Source: Grammothele lineata (Eukaryota > Basidiomycota > Agaricomycetes > Polyporales > Polyporaceae). Taken from it: DNA of 64,000 nt. The notes under the pieces were generated by a model. That model saw nothing but the letters and a program-made list of their open reading frames with translations, had not been told where the DNA came from and ran no database searches. This document shows, piece by piece, positions 1 to 9,511 of this stretch. The first letter of the stretch is position 1. Each line of letters opens with the position of its first letter. The translations under genes and the position numbers were made by a program. The stretch spans positions 248,001 through 312,000 of the forward strand of contig NDFF03000026.1 in the NCBI GenBank assembly GCA_002150815.3, in the 5' to 3' direction.

Positions 1-987
1 ATTTCTACTATTCTAGGTGACATACCGCGAATGACGAAAACACGGGTGAAAGCCTTCGCCGGGGACCCTTTCCTAGCGTACTTCTTCGTACGTTTACAGA
101 CTTACTGTTTCCTCTTCCGCCTAAGGCTTACGATGGATACCCGCGATGCGGCACTTTCTCGGCGAGACAGGAAGCAGATACGAACCCATTCCCCAAGACG
201 CGGCGTTGGCTACAATGGGATTTTTTGCGCTGGACAGGAGCAATCCACCGGCGTCGTCTGTTCACCATCCATGCTGGTGACTGTTTCATGCAATAGTGAG
301 CGTCCGATATATAACAATTTCGTTAACGGCGGCGCGAGTACTGACAAGGTACCTCACTATTCACCGTACACAGCAGCTCGCCGGAGAACATGACCATGCC
401 GTGGATTATTCGGATACTCCAGAATATTCTTGCATATATGCCTTCCAAGGCGTACAAGAAGGTAGGCTAAGTTTCCTGCTCCCAGTTGTTGGGGGTATGT
501 GTCGTTGCTCACCCATAAACTCCGTGCACAGAGATTTGCTGAATATCAAGCGAGGTGCGAAGAAATGGCTGAGAAGACATTTGGGACTCCCGAACGCCTC
601 AAAGAAATGTACGAGATTGAAGTTCTTGGTGTTGATCCCGCCGTGCAGGGACATGGGTATGGCACAGCACTCGTCCGCGAAATGCTGGAGATGGTGGGTA
701 GTGTCAAGTTCAGCGTAATACGATGCACCTGAACACGAATTGTCACGTAGAGTGACGCCGAAGGCCGCGACTCTTTTGTATGGGCCGTCCGGACGTATAG
801 GTTTTACGAGACGCTGGGGTATGTGGTCGTTGCGAAGGCGGTTATGGGAGAGAATGACCCAACGTGGCACCCGGACGAGCCTGCGGAATTAATCCTGGTG
901 AGCAGCCGTTTGAATTCTATGACATGCTGTACTGTGAAGACTCATGAGTTCCTGCAGATGCATAGGGCAACGAAAGCACGAGCATGA
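1..987 (+). CDS. GNAT-family N-acetyltransferase, 5' end outside window
   Basis: Likely transfers an acetyl group from acetyl-CoA to an unknown amine; a cytosolic fungal GNAT. The first visible exon (1 to about 87, donor GTACGT) reads DIPRMTKTRVKAFAGDPFLAYFF, in part typical of the first helix of this family, and is already open at base 1, so the start lies upstream. Later exons read RFAEYQARCEEMAEKTFG (from 532), then the acetyl-CoA loop LGVDPAVQGHGYGTALV with the QxxGxG signature. After an intron ending near 748 come SDAEGRDSFVW and FYETLGYVVV, the usual beta-bulge and C-terminal strand. A last small exon (958-987) gives MHRATKARA and a stop. Exons between 130 and 370 are poorly resolved, so a degenerate copy is possible. 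Substrate cannot be inferred. Confidence 0.7.
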
Positions 988-2034
988 CGATCGTAGCAGT
1001 GACGTCAACATCGCTCGGGAAATTCTTGGTGGCTCGCAGTACCGTAGAAGTGTTCTTGCGGTGACACACGAGAAGCGCCACAGTAATTGTCGGTAAAGTA
1101 ACCGCAGAATCAATGGATATGGTTTGTGTCAGCTAGGACATTTGACGGCCTTCTGCAACTTACAAATTCTAATCGACGGTAGATGAAATCTGGTAGAAAA
1201 CTTCTAGAACTGGAATCGAAGTCGAAAGCCTGAAAAGCTGTGCGCGGCGTGTCATAAGTACGCCCCAACCCAGGCACTGTGAGTACTTAGTAGTCAAAAA
1301 TAATATACTAGGAAATTATCGCGACTGAAGGAACTTAGACCTGAAGGCCTGGTAGCATGGCGTTCGGTGGGGAAGGACCAGCCGGACTCGGAGCGCGTCA
1401 CGACGCGTCGGGTCTCGTGACGGCACGACTGCCTATTTTGGGGCACAACTTTTCACGTCAGTGAGCCTGGCGCTTAAGTATATGTCTCGTCATCATTCCA
1501 CGAGCTTATGGTCAGCTGCTCGCACGGCGGGACTCGCGAGGTTACTCTAGGGTTCAGCACTAGTGAAGTGCGCCGGCTCAGGCACCATTCCTCTCAACTC
1601 CCCGGAACCATTCAATTCGAGCACGGAGGTTAGCAGGGTGATAAACGCCACTAGACTACCGGCGTATCTGTATCTACGTGGGCCCACAGAGCGTAACGAT
1701 TTCGACATCGGCGGCCCTCATAGGTCTCATGCCGCAGCGCTCGGGCGGGTAACGGGTGTCTAGAGCGAAGGTACGATCCCTCGTTCTCTAATTGGACACT
1801 GGCCGGCGCCCCTTTCTCTTATCCCCTAAAATGATGAGTCTACTTATTTGCAGCAACGTTCACGTGTATAAGATGCATGCACCTCCTTTGGTTTGGTGTC
1901 TAAGGATTCAAAAAGAGGCATTCCTGGCGCAGTGGCGTACTTAAAGGCTGCCGCTGGGCGTATGGTATCATGCTACGCGCCTTCGCCTGCTCAGGCCAAA
2001 TCCTCTCCCCCCTCTATGATTGTAGGAAGACGAT
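988..2034. other. Intergenic, no gene seen
   Basis: Only short open frames occur here. The right part should hold the promoter of the transporter that starts at 2035. I see no repeat or RNA gene. Confidence 0.5.
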
Positions 2035-4291
2035 ATGGCAGTCCCCTCACCCGCTCACGTTAGCAAACTTGATCACTCTACAGATTTGAGCACGAAATCT
2101 GTCGATGAGGCGTCCAACGAAAAACGTGAGTCCACTGCAAGCATGGACGGCCTGGAGTTGTTCGTCGCTTCATCGGCCGTGGCATGGACGAAGATAGACG
2201 TTGCGGTCCTCCCAATCGTTACAATGATGTATTTTCTCTCTTCTCTCGTACGTTCCCCACATGTTTCAGCTGCAGTGACTTGTCTAACACCGGTCTTCAC
2301 ACATCAGGATAGAACGAACATAGGAAATGCGCGTATCGCCGGCCTTCAACAGCCTGAGGAACTGAGCATGTCCGACAATCAGGTAGAGCCCCGTTTCCAT
2401 CGTCGTTCATGTGCATAGGTGCCATCCTTACTCATGTATTTAACAGTATAGCTTCTCGCTGACGATTGCCCTGATGTGAGCGTCATAACCCAGACTAGGT
2501 TCAACGCAGCTCACGGCTGAATGGTAACTCAGCCCGTACCTCCTTGTCGACATTCCATCGAACAACCTCATGCTAGTATGTGACATAAACCCCCTCATCC
2601 CGTTCTTTCGGCAGTTGACCATAGACTCAGCATGTAGGTCCGCGATATATGCTGCCGACTATGGTCACTCTGTGGGGGGTCGCCTGCACCTTTCAAGGTT
2701 AAGTGAATGTCTTCTGTGATTTATCTAGCTAACGCCCGTGCTCGCATAGGGGTAGTGCACAACTATTCTGGGCTGCTTGCCTGTCGAATTTTCCTAGGAC
2801 TGTTCGAAGGTGCGAACCTGACTCCTTGAGCGGAAAGTCGGCCGTCTGATGCCGACAGTTGTTCCCCCACTACCCCAGGCGGTCTCCTTCCAGGCGTGTT
2901 CTTTTACCTTTCGTCGTTCTATCCTCGTCAAATGCTTCAGCTTCGGTACGTCATATATTGTCTACACATCCGTTTACCACGACGCTTATATCGTCGTCAA
3001 CAGTATCGCTATCATGTTCTCTGCCATTTCGTTGGCCTCCGCCTTTTCTGGCCTCCTCGCCGCAGCGATTCTTGATATGGACGGGATTGGCGGTCGCCCG
3101 GGGTGGGCGTGGATCTTCATCCTAGTAAGCATCAAAGTATTGCGCCGCTTATTGGGCTGTTTAGTACTCGCGGTCTAATGATTTCAAAGGAGGGCATATT
3201 CACGGCGTTGTTCGGGCTAGTCTCATTCCTCCTTCTACCGAATTCTCCCCAGACAGTACGGCTGCTCGACAAAGACGAACAAGCGATAGTTACTCGTGCG
3301 CTGCTTCTTGATGGGATTGGCCAGATAGGAGAGGATGGGGGTCTCCCTTCGTGGGCCGTATTCCGACGTACGTTTGTGCGGCCACATATAATCATACTCA
3401 TCATCATCGGGTTCTTGTGCGGTGAGGATTCCCTGTATCCTTTCGTAAATTGTCGGCTGATACTCTGCAGGCACAACGCTCTTCTCCTTAGCTTAGTGAG
3501 TATCCTCACCCGTTCCAAGAGTTTCCACCCAGACGCTCGATATAGCTATCTGCCGAGCATCGTGACCAGCCTCGGATTCGAAGGCTCCAAAGCTCAGCTC
3601 ATGAGCGTCCCGCCCTTCGCTGTCAGTGCGGTCCGTGAGTACACGACTTATCATTTCTATTCATTAGTTACCCTAAACGGTGCTGTCAGTATCTATCATC
3701 ACCGCCGTATGGTCCGATCAATACGCCCACCGCGGGGCCACGATCATATTCTTCTCCCTGATGTCCCTGACTGGCTTCGCGATGTTCCTCGGTGAGTGTC
3801 TATACCGTCGGCTATCTGAGTGGCGGTTGACTCCCTACCCTCCGCGTACGACAGGCTCCTTCGACAACCACGTCCGCTACGGCTCCCTCTTCCTCTCCGT
3901 ATCGGGCACGTACTGCGTCGCGCCCGCGCTCTCGACCTGGGTTGCGAACAACGCGTCGCCGCTCGCCCGGCGCGCGACCGCACTCGCGCTCTTCACGACC
4001 ATGACCAACTCGGGCGGGGTACTCTCCACGTGGCTCCTCGCCGCGCTCTCACCTGCGCCGCGGTACACGTCTGCAACGATCACGCTTCTTGTGTTCCAAG
4101 CAGGGACATTCGTCCTTGCTCTGGCGGCGAGGGTGTACATGGCGAGGGAGAACACGAAGAGGGCAAGAATGCGGGCGGAGAGTACGGAGAAGGACCCGGC
4201 GAAAGCCGCGGCGGAGGCTGCGGGCGGGACGGCGACGATGACGGTAGTGGAGATACCGGACGAGAGTATCTGGTTTGACTACATGCTCTGA
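2035..4291 (+). CDS. MFS transporter, anion:cation symporter (ACS/Dal5-like) type
   Basis: A proton-coupled plasma-membrane carrier for small organic anions (the fungal ACS family includes allantoate, nicotinate and tartrate carriers). Starting at ATG 2035, roughly a dozen exons can be linked by standard splice sites. Exon 1 ends MMYFLSSL; the next opens DRTNIGNARIAGL, the diagnostic ACS motif after TM1. Further exons give PYLLVDIPSNN, YMLPTMVTLWGVACTFQ, ACRIFLGLFEG, LPGVFFYLSSFYPR, SAFSGLLAAAILDMDGIGG, WAWIFIL, then the central cytoplasmic loop, IIILIIIGFLCG, YSYLPSIVTSLGF, IITAVWSDQYAHRG and YGSLFLSVSGTYCVAPALS. The C-terminus is hydrophilic and ends FDYML. All expected segments are present, so the gene looks intact. 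Substrate is unknown. Confidence 0.85.
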
Positions 4292-4806
4292 TGAGAGGTG
4301 AGCGGGCGAGGTTGATGCTGTAAAGTCCTGTCCCACGAAACGTAAATCAACTTGGTGTGTTGACCGTTGCCCATCTGTTATCCAAGACGGGTTGGAATCC
4401 GTAGCCATCACGGATCTCTGCCGCCGCAATAACCAATTTGCAAGAGGTTTATGCCGAGGTATCTCATGGCTAAGCGGCAAGGACGTGTGGGGTTATACAC
4501 GAACGCACGCCGTTTGCCGTGAGTACTACGCGATTTGCGAGAGGGTCACTCCGGTGGTGTCATGGCCCATGCAATGACAAAGGAGATAAACAATCTTCAT
4601 TCAAACAACGCGCGGAGGAGCCTTTACAGTAAGTATCTTCCATCGGAGCACTACACTCAAGACTCGTCCGCTTGGTGCCCATCCACAATCCCTACTCCTA
4701 TGGACGATGCACCTTTGAAAACATTTATGAGCAGGATGACAGTGACGCAGATCCGAAACGGCCAAGTCACTCAAACTGAATACTTACCGCGTACGCGATC
4801 TTCGAA
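4292..4806. other. Intergenic between converging genes
   Basis: Lies between the transporter (plus) and the first small-peptide gene (minus), so it should hold two 3' untranslated regions. No gene or repeat seen. Confidence 0.4.
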
Positions 4807-5006
4807 TTACTCGGCAATGACACAGGCACGAGCGCAGATCTCATCGGGAACCACCTCTTCACCTTCAAAATTCCTCTAGTCAGTAAATACTCGACGGCCT
4901 AGGATAATGAGATTTTACTGGGATTGGGCATAGGGAGCGCGTTGGTAGCTACCGCGGCGATGACGGCAACGACGAGCAACTTGAAGGAGGTGTAGACGAA
5001 CTGCAT
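4807..5006 (-). CDS. Small secreted Cys-Arg-Cys peptide, copy 1 (47 aa, two exons)
   Basis: Unrecognised family. ATG at 5006. Exon 1 (5006-4919) encodes a signal peptide: MQFVYTSFK, then a hydrophobic run LLVVAVIAAVAT, then NALPMPNP with a plausible signal-peptidase site after NA. The exon breaks in phase 1 at a GTAAAA donor; a 56 bp intron with TACTGACT as branch-point candidate ends at TTGAAG. Exon 2 (4862-4807) reads SEEVVPDEICARACVIAE and stops. The predicted mature peptide is about 24 residues, acidic, with two cysteines in CARAC. Two similar genes follow at 7319-7555 and 8424-8647 with the same exon layout and promoter (separate entries). There is no C-terminal CaaX box, so it is not a classical basidiomycete pheromone precursor. 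Without splicing the frame would stop after ISLS. The exon 2 choice rests on its likeness to copy 3. Confidence 0.6.
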
Positions 5007-5076
5007 GGCGAGATCAATCGACGAGTAGAGTTGAAGGTGGGTATGTGGGAGTGATCGAGGAATGAAAATGTTCCTG

Positions 5077-5115
5077 TGAGATGGCGGTCCAAGGCGACGT
5101 ATGTTGGCTTTTATA
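5077..5115 (-). promoter_or_regulatory. Promoter of small-peptide gene copy 1
   Basis: On the minus strand a TATAAAA box (5115-5109) lies about 100 bp before the ATG. About 17 bp downstream is a 16-mer (5092-5077, TTGGACCGCCATCTCA) that recurs at copies 2 and 3 with 1 and 4 differences. The position suggests a transcription-start or 5'-leader element. Confidence 0.6.
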
Positions 5116-7318
5116 CATCCCTCTTGTAGTAGCATCCGAGGGACGCCGACGATGTATGCGTTCGCGATCCTCGGCGGCCGGTCCTCCTCGTTCGTGCCGG
5201 TTCCTGAGGTTTGCGGCTTGATTCAACGTTCCTTACCATGTGGTTCGTATCTTTCGTACGACAGCATGGCGCCGTTTCGTTACGAGCATCGGGTAGCCTA
5301 TCGTGCTTGCGATCGACAACGTTGACTCTCCCGGTCTGTGACCTCTCGTCACCAGAGCGTCTAAGTACGAAATACTACTTACTCGCTCCTAAGTCTTCCT
5401 GAGTACCTTGGTCGTCGCTTCTGTACCTATCACTCTATTATTGGGCCATCGCATGGCGTAAGAGTAAAGAACCACCTTCCAAACGTTGAAACGTCAGCAC
5501 CAAACGTGAAAGCCGGCGGCTGGTTAGCTCAGGCTGCCTGTCACTGGCGGTAGGTAAGTTACTCTGGCAGCCCAACTGGCATGGCAAGTAACCATCCTAG
5601 CACAATACATAGATATGTAAGTTTGCGGATGCCATGCTTTCCCCCTCTTACCGCCCGGTCTTCATCAGTATGGCGTGCAGGATGAACGACCTGATTCCGG
5701 TATATCAACCGGTGAGAGCGCATCAACAGTACGATGTACGTACATACAGGCTATCTGGCTCGGATCTGATTGGGGTGGTTGGATCAGAGACATGCACACC
5801 TTTTCTCGACGTGCTCCTCGCGCAGGAAAACGCCGCCCTTCAGCATGAACAAGAACAAGATGCACCATCAATCTGTGCGCACCTGAAAACTGGCGGGAGG
5901 AGCGGCCCGGGACTAGCGTTCCCGTGACGTCAGAACGCTTACACCTAGCGCCCAGCTTCGACGTTCCGTCTTCCGCTCACTTTCTTCGATCCCGTCATCG
6001 CAGACCAACCGCCGACACCTCATGCGAATGCAATGTGGTACAATGGGTATAACTGTGCTCTTATACTACCATTTCCAACGCCCTCATATGCCTCGGGAAC
6101 TCCGTTATCTCAGCTTCTACTAATTTGTTGCTTTTTCAAACTCGCACCGTCGTAACGGCGGCCGCAGGCAGCGGCTACCCAGACTGGCCCAATCGTATCT
6201 GCATGCTTTTCTCCTCACCTTTCACTACTAGGTCAGTGATCCGAAGCATTTCCTAAGATTTTACAGCGTGGTTCTTGCCACGTTTACTATCGGCATATGC
6301 ACCTACTCGCCAGAGACCATCATGAAACATGATCGACCCAGGTCACCAACTGGAAAATCTTGGTTGCTGCGCGCACTGCTCGTTCATTCTATGTCCTGAT
6401 GACTGACTGTGTCATTGCGATTGACGTCACTAGGTCGCCTCGACCCGCTCGATTCGGGCTGATTCGAGGCGTTCATGTTACCGCCCGCCGCCTCAAGCCT
6501 CCCCGCTCTATTCGCATCGCGTCCTCCATCGGTACCTCCATGACGTTGAAGGATACCGGATCCATGAGGTTCGTGCCGATCCACCCCGACACTACCTCCT
6601 CTGACTCTATACCATGTTCTTCTAGATCTATGGTGGTGGCCAAGGCTACCCTGATTACCTACGCTCCGCAGAATGTTTCACTAAGTCTGAACCAACAGAT
6701 ATATCCACGTTTCCTGACAGGTAAGCGCACGAGCCACATACTCAGTCAAGAGAGATCAACGTTAGAGAGCGCGTACAACTTGTCAAGTAACTATGTCTTC
6801 AACCGGAACATGAACGATAGCAGAGTGACGGCGGCCGATCCCCGTCGCACAAGATCGTTCCGGGCCTGTGTCTGCGTCTACTACGTGCACCCACCTTGCA
6901 TGGGGAGTTCGGCATCTGCTTGAGCGCGACACGTGGGAGCTTATGTAGCCCGCCAGGAACTGCTCATTGTGCCATACCACGCCGCATGCTTCCTGGCGCT
7001 CCCGAAGACATGTCCGGGCCGTACTATCCTGAGGCATGTCCCTGGTATCCAACGAGGCCGAGCACTCGCATGCAGTAGCAGAGGGGAACCAAACAGTGCG
7101 TGATTTGCGACACAGTAGACACATAAAAATTCCCATCAAACACCTAGTGTACCAGAAGAGGTGTTTTAACGAAGCACTATTGAAACACTACAAGAATGCA
7201 TCGATCCCTTTCAACGCGTTCATAACAGTTCACGATCAATAAGTAATTCCAGTTAGACTCTCGCACTGACTGATGCTATGGAGAGACACTTACCGCCTCG
7301 GCAATTGCAACTTGAAGC
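5116..7318. other. Intergenic between peptide copies 1 and 2, with one orphan exon candidate
   Basis: No complete gene was recognised on either strand. The open frames at 5634-5927 and 6360-6923 (plus) resemble nothing I know. The best coding hint is 6626-6720 (plus): it follows a TTCTTCTAG acceptor, reads IYGGGQGYPDYLRSAECF and onward for 31 codons, and ends at a GTAAGC donor. No partner exons could be linked. Confidence 0.3.
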
Positions 7319-7555
7319 TCAGAGTATGTTCCTGGGGACGCATGGAATTCGTGACGTCGGAGGGCATTGGAAATCTCCAACTACCACGTCTGCTTCTGTA
7401 ATCCCTCTAGTGAGAAACATGATACAGCTTCGAAAACGGTGAACGACCATACCAGGAACTCCCTCGGCCGGACCAGGAAGGGGGACGGCACCAGCAGCCA
7501 CGGCAGCGACTACAATAGCGGCGAGCAACTTGAAGGGCGCGTCGAGGAACTTCAT
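7319..7555 (-). CDS. Small secreted Cys-Arg-Cys peptide, copy 2 (59 aa, two exons)
   Basis: Paralogue of the genes at 4807-5006 and 8424-8647. ATG at 7555. Exon 1 (7555-7453) encodes MKFLDAPFK followed by the hydrophobic run LLAAIVVAAVAAGAVP and a Pro/Gly-rich segment LPGPAEGVP. It breaks in phase 1 at a GTATGG donor, like the other two copies. A 57 bp intron ends at GATTACAG. Exon 2 (7395-7319) reads EADVVVGDFQCPPTSRIPC and then VPRNIL, stop. The two cysteines are eight residues apart, against four in copies 1 and 3, with an arginine between them in all. Reading straight through the intron is also open and would give a 78-residue product in the same frame, so splicing should be checked by RNA. 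Function unknown; the signal peptide implies secretion. Confidence 0.6.
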   Translation of the reverse strand: MKFLDAPFKLLAAIVVAAVAAGAVPLPGPAEGVPGMVVHRFRSCIMFLTRGITEADVVVGDFQCPPTSRIPCVPRNIL

Positions 7556-7611
7556 AGCGAAATGCCTTGGTGTGTAGAGTATCAAAGAGTTATTGAGGAA
7601 TGTGAAGTTTG

Positions 7612-7650
7612 TGAGATGGCCGTCCAACACCGCGCATGCAGGTTTTTATA
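7612..7650 (-). promoter_or_regulatory. Promoter of small-peptide gene copy 2
   Basis: TATAAAA on the minus strand (7650-7644), about 90 bp before the ATG, followed by the 16-mer TTGGACGGCCATCTCA (7627-7612). This is 15 of 16 identical to the copy 1 element, at the same place between TATA box and start codon. Confidence 0.6.
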
Positions 7651-8423
7651 TGTACGTTCCTCCTCTGCTGTGCATCTATCAGGTGCTGGCATGTTCGCAA
7701 GGTGCTAACCCGTCGTCGTGTGGCGCAGGCCTTGGGAATAGTGTCTTCGGGGTGCTATCATGAAATGGCATGGTTGAACATGGAAATTGACAGATGCTGG
7801 TCACTAGAGTAGCAACATGGGTTCCTGAAATCCTTCACATCTGCTGCTAAACGCCTATTTTTTCACAAACAAAGTACCGGGTGCATAATGCGGTTCCCGT
7901 ACAGGGTATCAATGTAAATTCCCGCAGTGAGTACATCGGCTTCGGAATTGTTTATGGGTATTGGTATTCTGACTACTCGTTCTCCTACCAATCACAAACA
8001 TGTCCAGTTCCGGTTGTCGAAGGTCACGAAGGTAACCCTAGAATGAACATCGACTCACACGACAGACCAGCCGTGGAGGCTGGTAGACATTCACTGCCTA
8101 GACGGTATTTGAGGCTGCCGTAGAGGCGCGGCCGTCAAGTCCATGTCACAACGCATATAGAACCACGCCTTGAGTGATTTGTATGCACAGGTGCTTCGTC
8201 GGATTCCATTGAGACAAACTATGTTAAAACAATGCGCAGAGAAGCCTTCGGAATACTCCCCACCCGCACACCGCGAGAAGTTCTCAGCGTCTACAGCTCG
8301 TATCCACATATAGTTCCTGATTCCATTAAGTGATAGCCCTAAGGACACGGCTGATGAGCATGGCAACTCCAATGTGAACATTCCATATCGGGAGGGCCGT
8401 GGCCAAGACACTCACCGAGTCCA
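7651..8423. other. Intergenic between peptide copies 2 and 3
   Basis: Short open frames only (for example 7881-8123 plus). They show no family resemblance. Confidence 0.4.
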
Positions 8424-8647
8424 TTAACGTCCGGCTTCCACTTTGGCTATAGCACAGGGTCTACCGCAGGGACCGGCGTCTTGTTCGCATTCATGATCCG
8501 TTCTTATAAGCCGAATTCTGTCTGAGTTCTGACAGCAGACACTGTACCTGAGGATGCTTCGGGGCTGGCAACTGGGACAGCACCGGTAGCCACCGCAGCA
8601 GCGATAGTGACAATCAACAGCTTGAAGGTCGTAACGAGGAATTTCAT
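8424..8647 (-). CDS. Small secreted Cys-Arg-Cys peptide, copy 3 (51 aa, two exons)
   Basis: Third paralogue. ATG at 8647. Exon 1 (8647-8548) encodes MKFLVTTFK, the hydrophobic run LLIVTIAAAVATGAVP and VASPEASS, then breaks in phase 1 at a GTACAG donor. With an intron of 68 bp ending AACAAG, exon 2 (8479-8424) reads DAGPCGRPCAIAKVEAGR, stop. CGRPCAIA matches CARACVIA of copy 1 at the same distance from the signal peptide. This shared ending supports the splice model, because unspliced the frame ends in the unrelated QTEFGL. The mature peptide would be about 27 residues with a basic C-terminus, whereas copy 1 is acidic. Function unknown. Confidence 0.58.
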
Positions 8648-8705
8648 GGCGAACGGATGGAAGTTCGAGCGAGGTGAAGCTGTTGAGTGTGAAGAGAGAC
8701 TTCAA

Positions 8706-8747
8706 TCAGATGACCGTCCGAGCCGGCGATTCCTACCATCTTTTATG
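8706..8747 (-). promoter_or_regulatory. Promoter of small-peptide gene copy 3
   Basis: CATAAAA (8747-8741, minus) sits about 94 bp before the ATG, followed by TCGGACGGTCATCTGA (8721-8706), 13 of 16 identical to the copy 2 element. Confidence 0.5.
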
Positions 8748-9511
8748 CATCTCTCCACCGTGCGTCTGTGAAGAGCGCACTGGTGTTGAGTGGCTATCAC
8801 TGCATCTTACGCCGTCGAGTGGCGTGGATGAGAGGAACACGATGTCGACGTCTTTCCACGAAACGTCAAGTCTACACACGGGAGCTGACAGCTCATGGAC
8901 TGTGGTCACTCCTGTACTAGCGCAGTCAGGGGCACAAGTATGCACTGTACAGCTATCGGGAGCTGAGATGCGTGCGTTCATCGGACGGTCCTTCAGCTTG
9001 AGCGGTCCGCCCGTACCGCATCCAACAAGGGAGGCAGCAATCATAGTGTCTGTCGGCATAGAGGTCAAATGCGTTGCGAGCCCCTGTCATATCTGAACAG
9101 TTGTACCCACATGTGAAGAGAAGCACAGTCCGCTCTCATGAGAGCGGAGGGCCGGGCATTTCGGGCTAGAGTACGTCCATGGGTGGGTAGTCAAAGCGTT
9201 GCGGGAAGGTGTGTGGCGGGGGTACTTGATCGCGTCCTATCATTGCCGTTCTGACAAGAAGGTACACTGACGGAAAGATCGTAGCCGTAGACGTAGACTA
9301 GTCAGCGACAGGGTGTGTACTCGGCACCCTCCATTGATCATTGGTACAGTCGACTGGTAGGGGCCGCCGTAGAGAAGCATCAGCTACATGTTCAACGTAC
9401 ACATATTACAACATAACCCATACTTACTCGTACATACATACAAACACATCGTCAGAGCTCGTCACGGAGGAAGCCTGGTAAGACGAGGCCTCGACTCCGG
9501 ACCCAATGCTC
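8748..9511. other. Intergenic with a 20 bp perfect palindrome
   Basis: No gene supported. A 111-codon minus frame at 8733-9068 overlaps the copy 3 promoter and resembles nothing known. The palindrome is listed separately. Confidence 0.4.
9129..9148. repeat. 20 bp perfect palindrome
   Basis: TCCGCTCTCATGAGAGCGGA equals its own reverse complement over all 20 bases. There is no loop, so it is more like a site for a dimeric DNA-binding protein than a hairpin terminator. Confidence 0.6.

Noticed and set aside
4807..8647. Peptide trio as mating-pheromone precursors
   Set aside because: Basidiomycete pheromone precursors end in a CaaX box and lack a signal peptide. These have a signal peptide and end in VIAE, RNIL or EAGR.
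8733..9068. 111-codon minus-strand frame as a fourth peptide-array gene
   Set aside because: No signal peptide, no FKLL motif, and it overlaps the copy 3 promoter.
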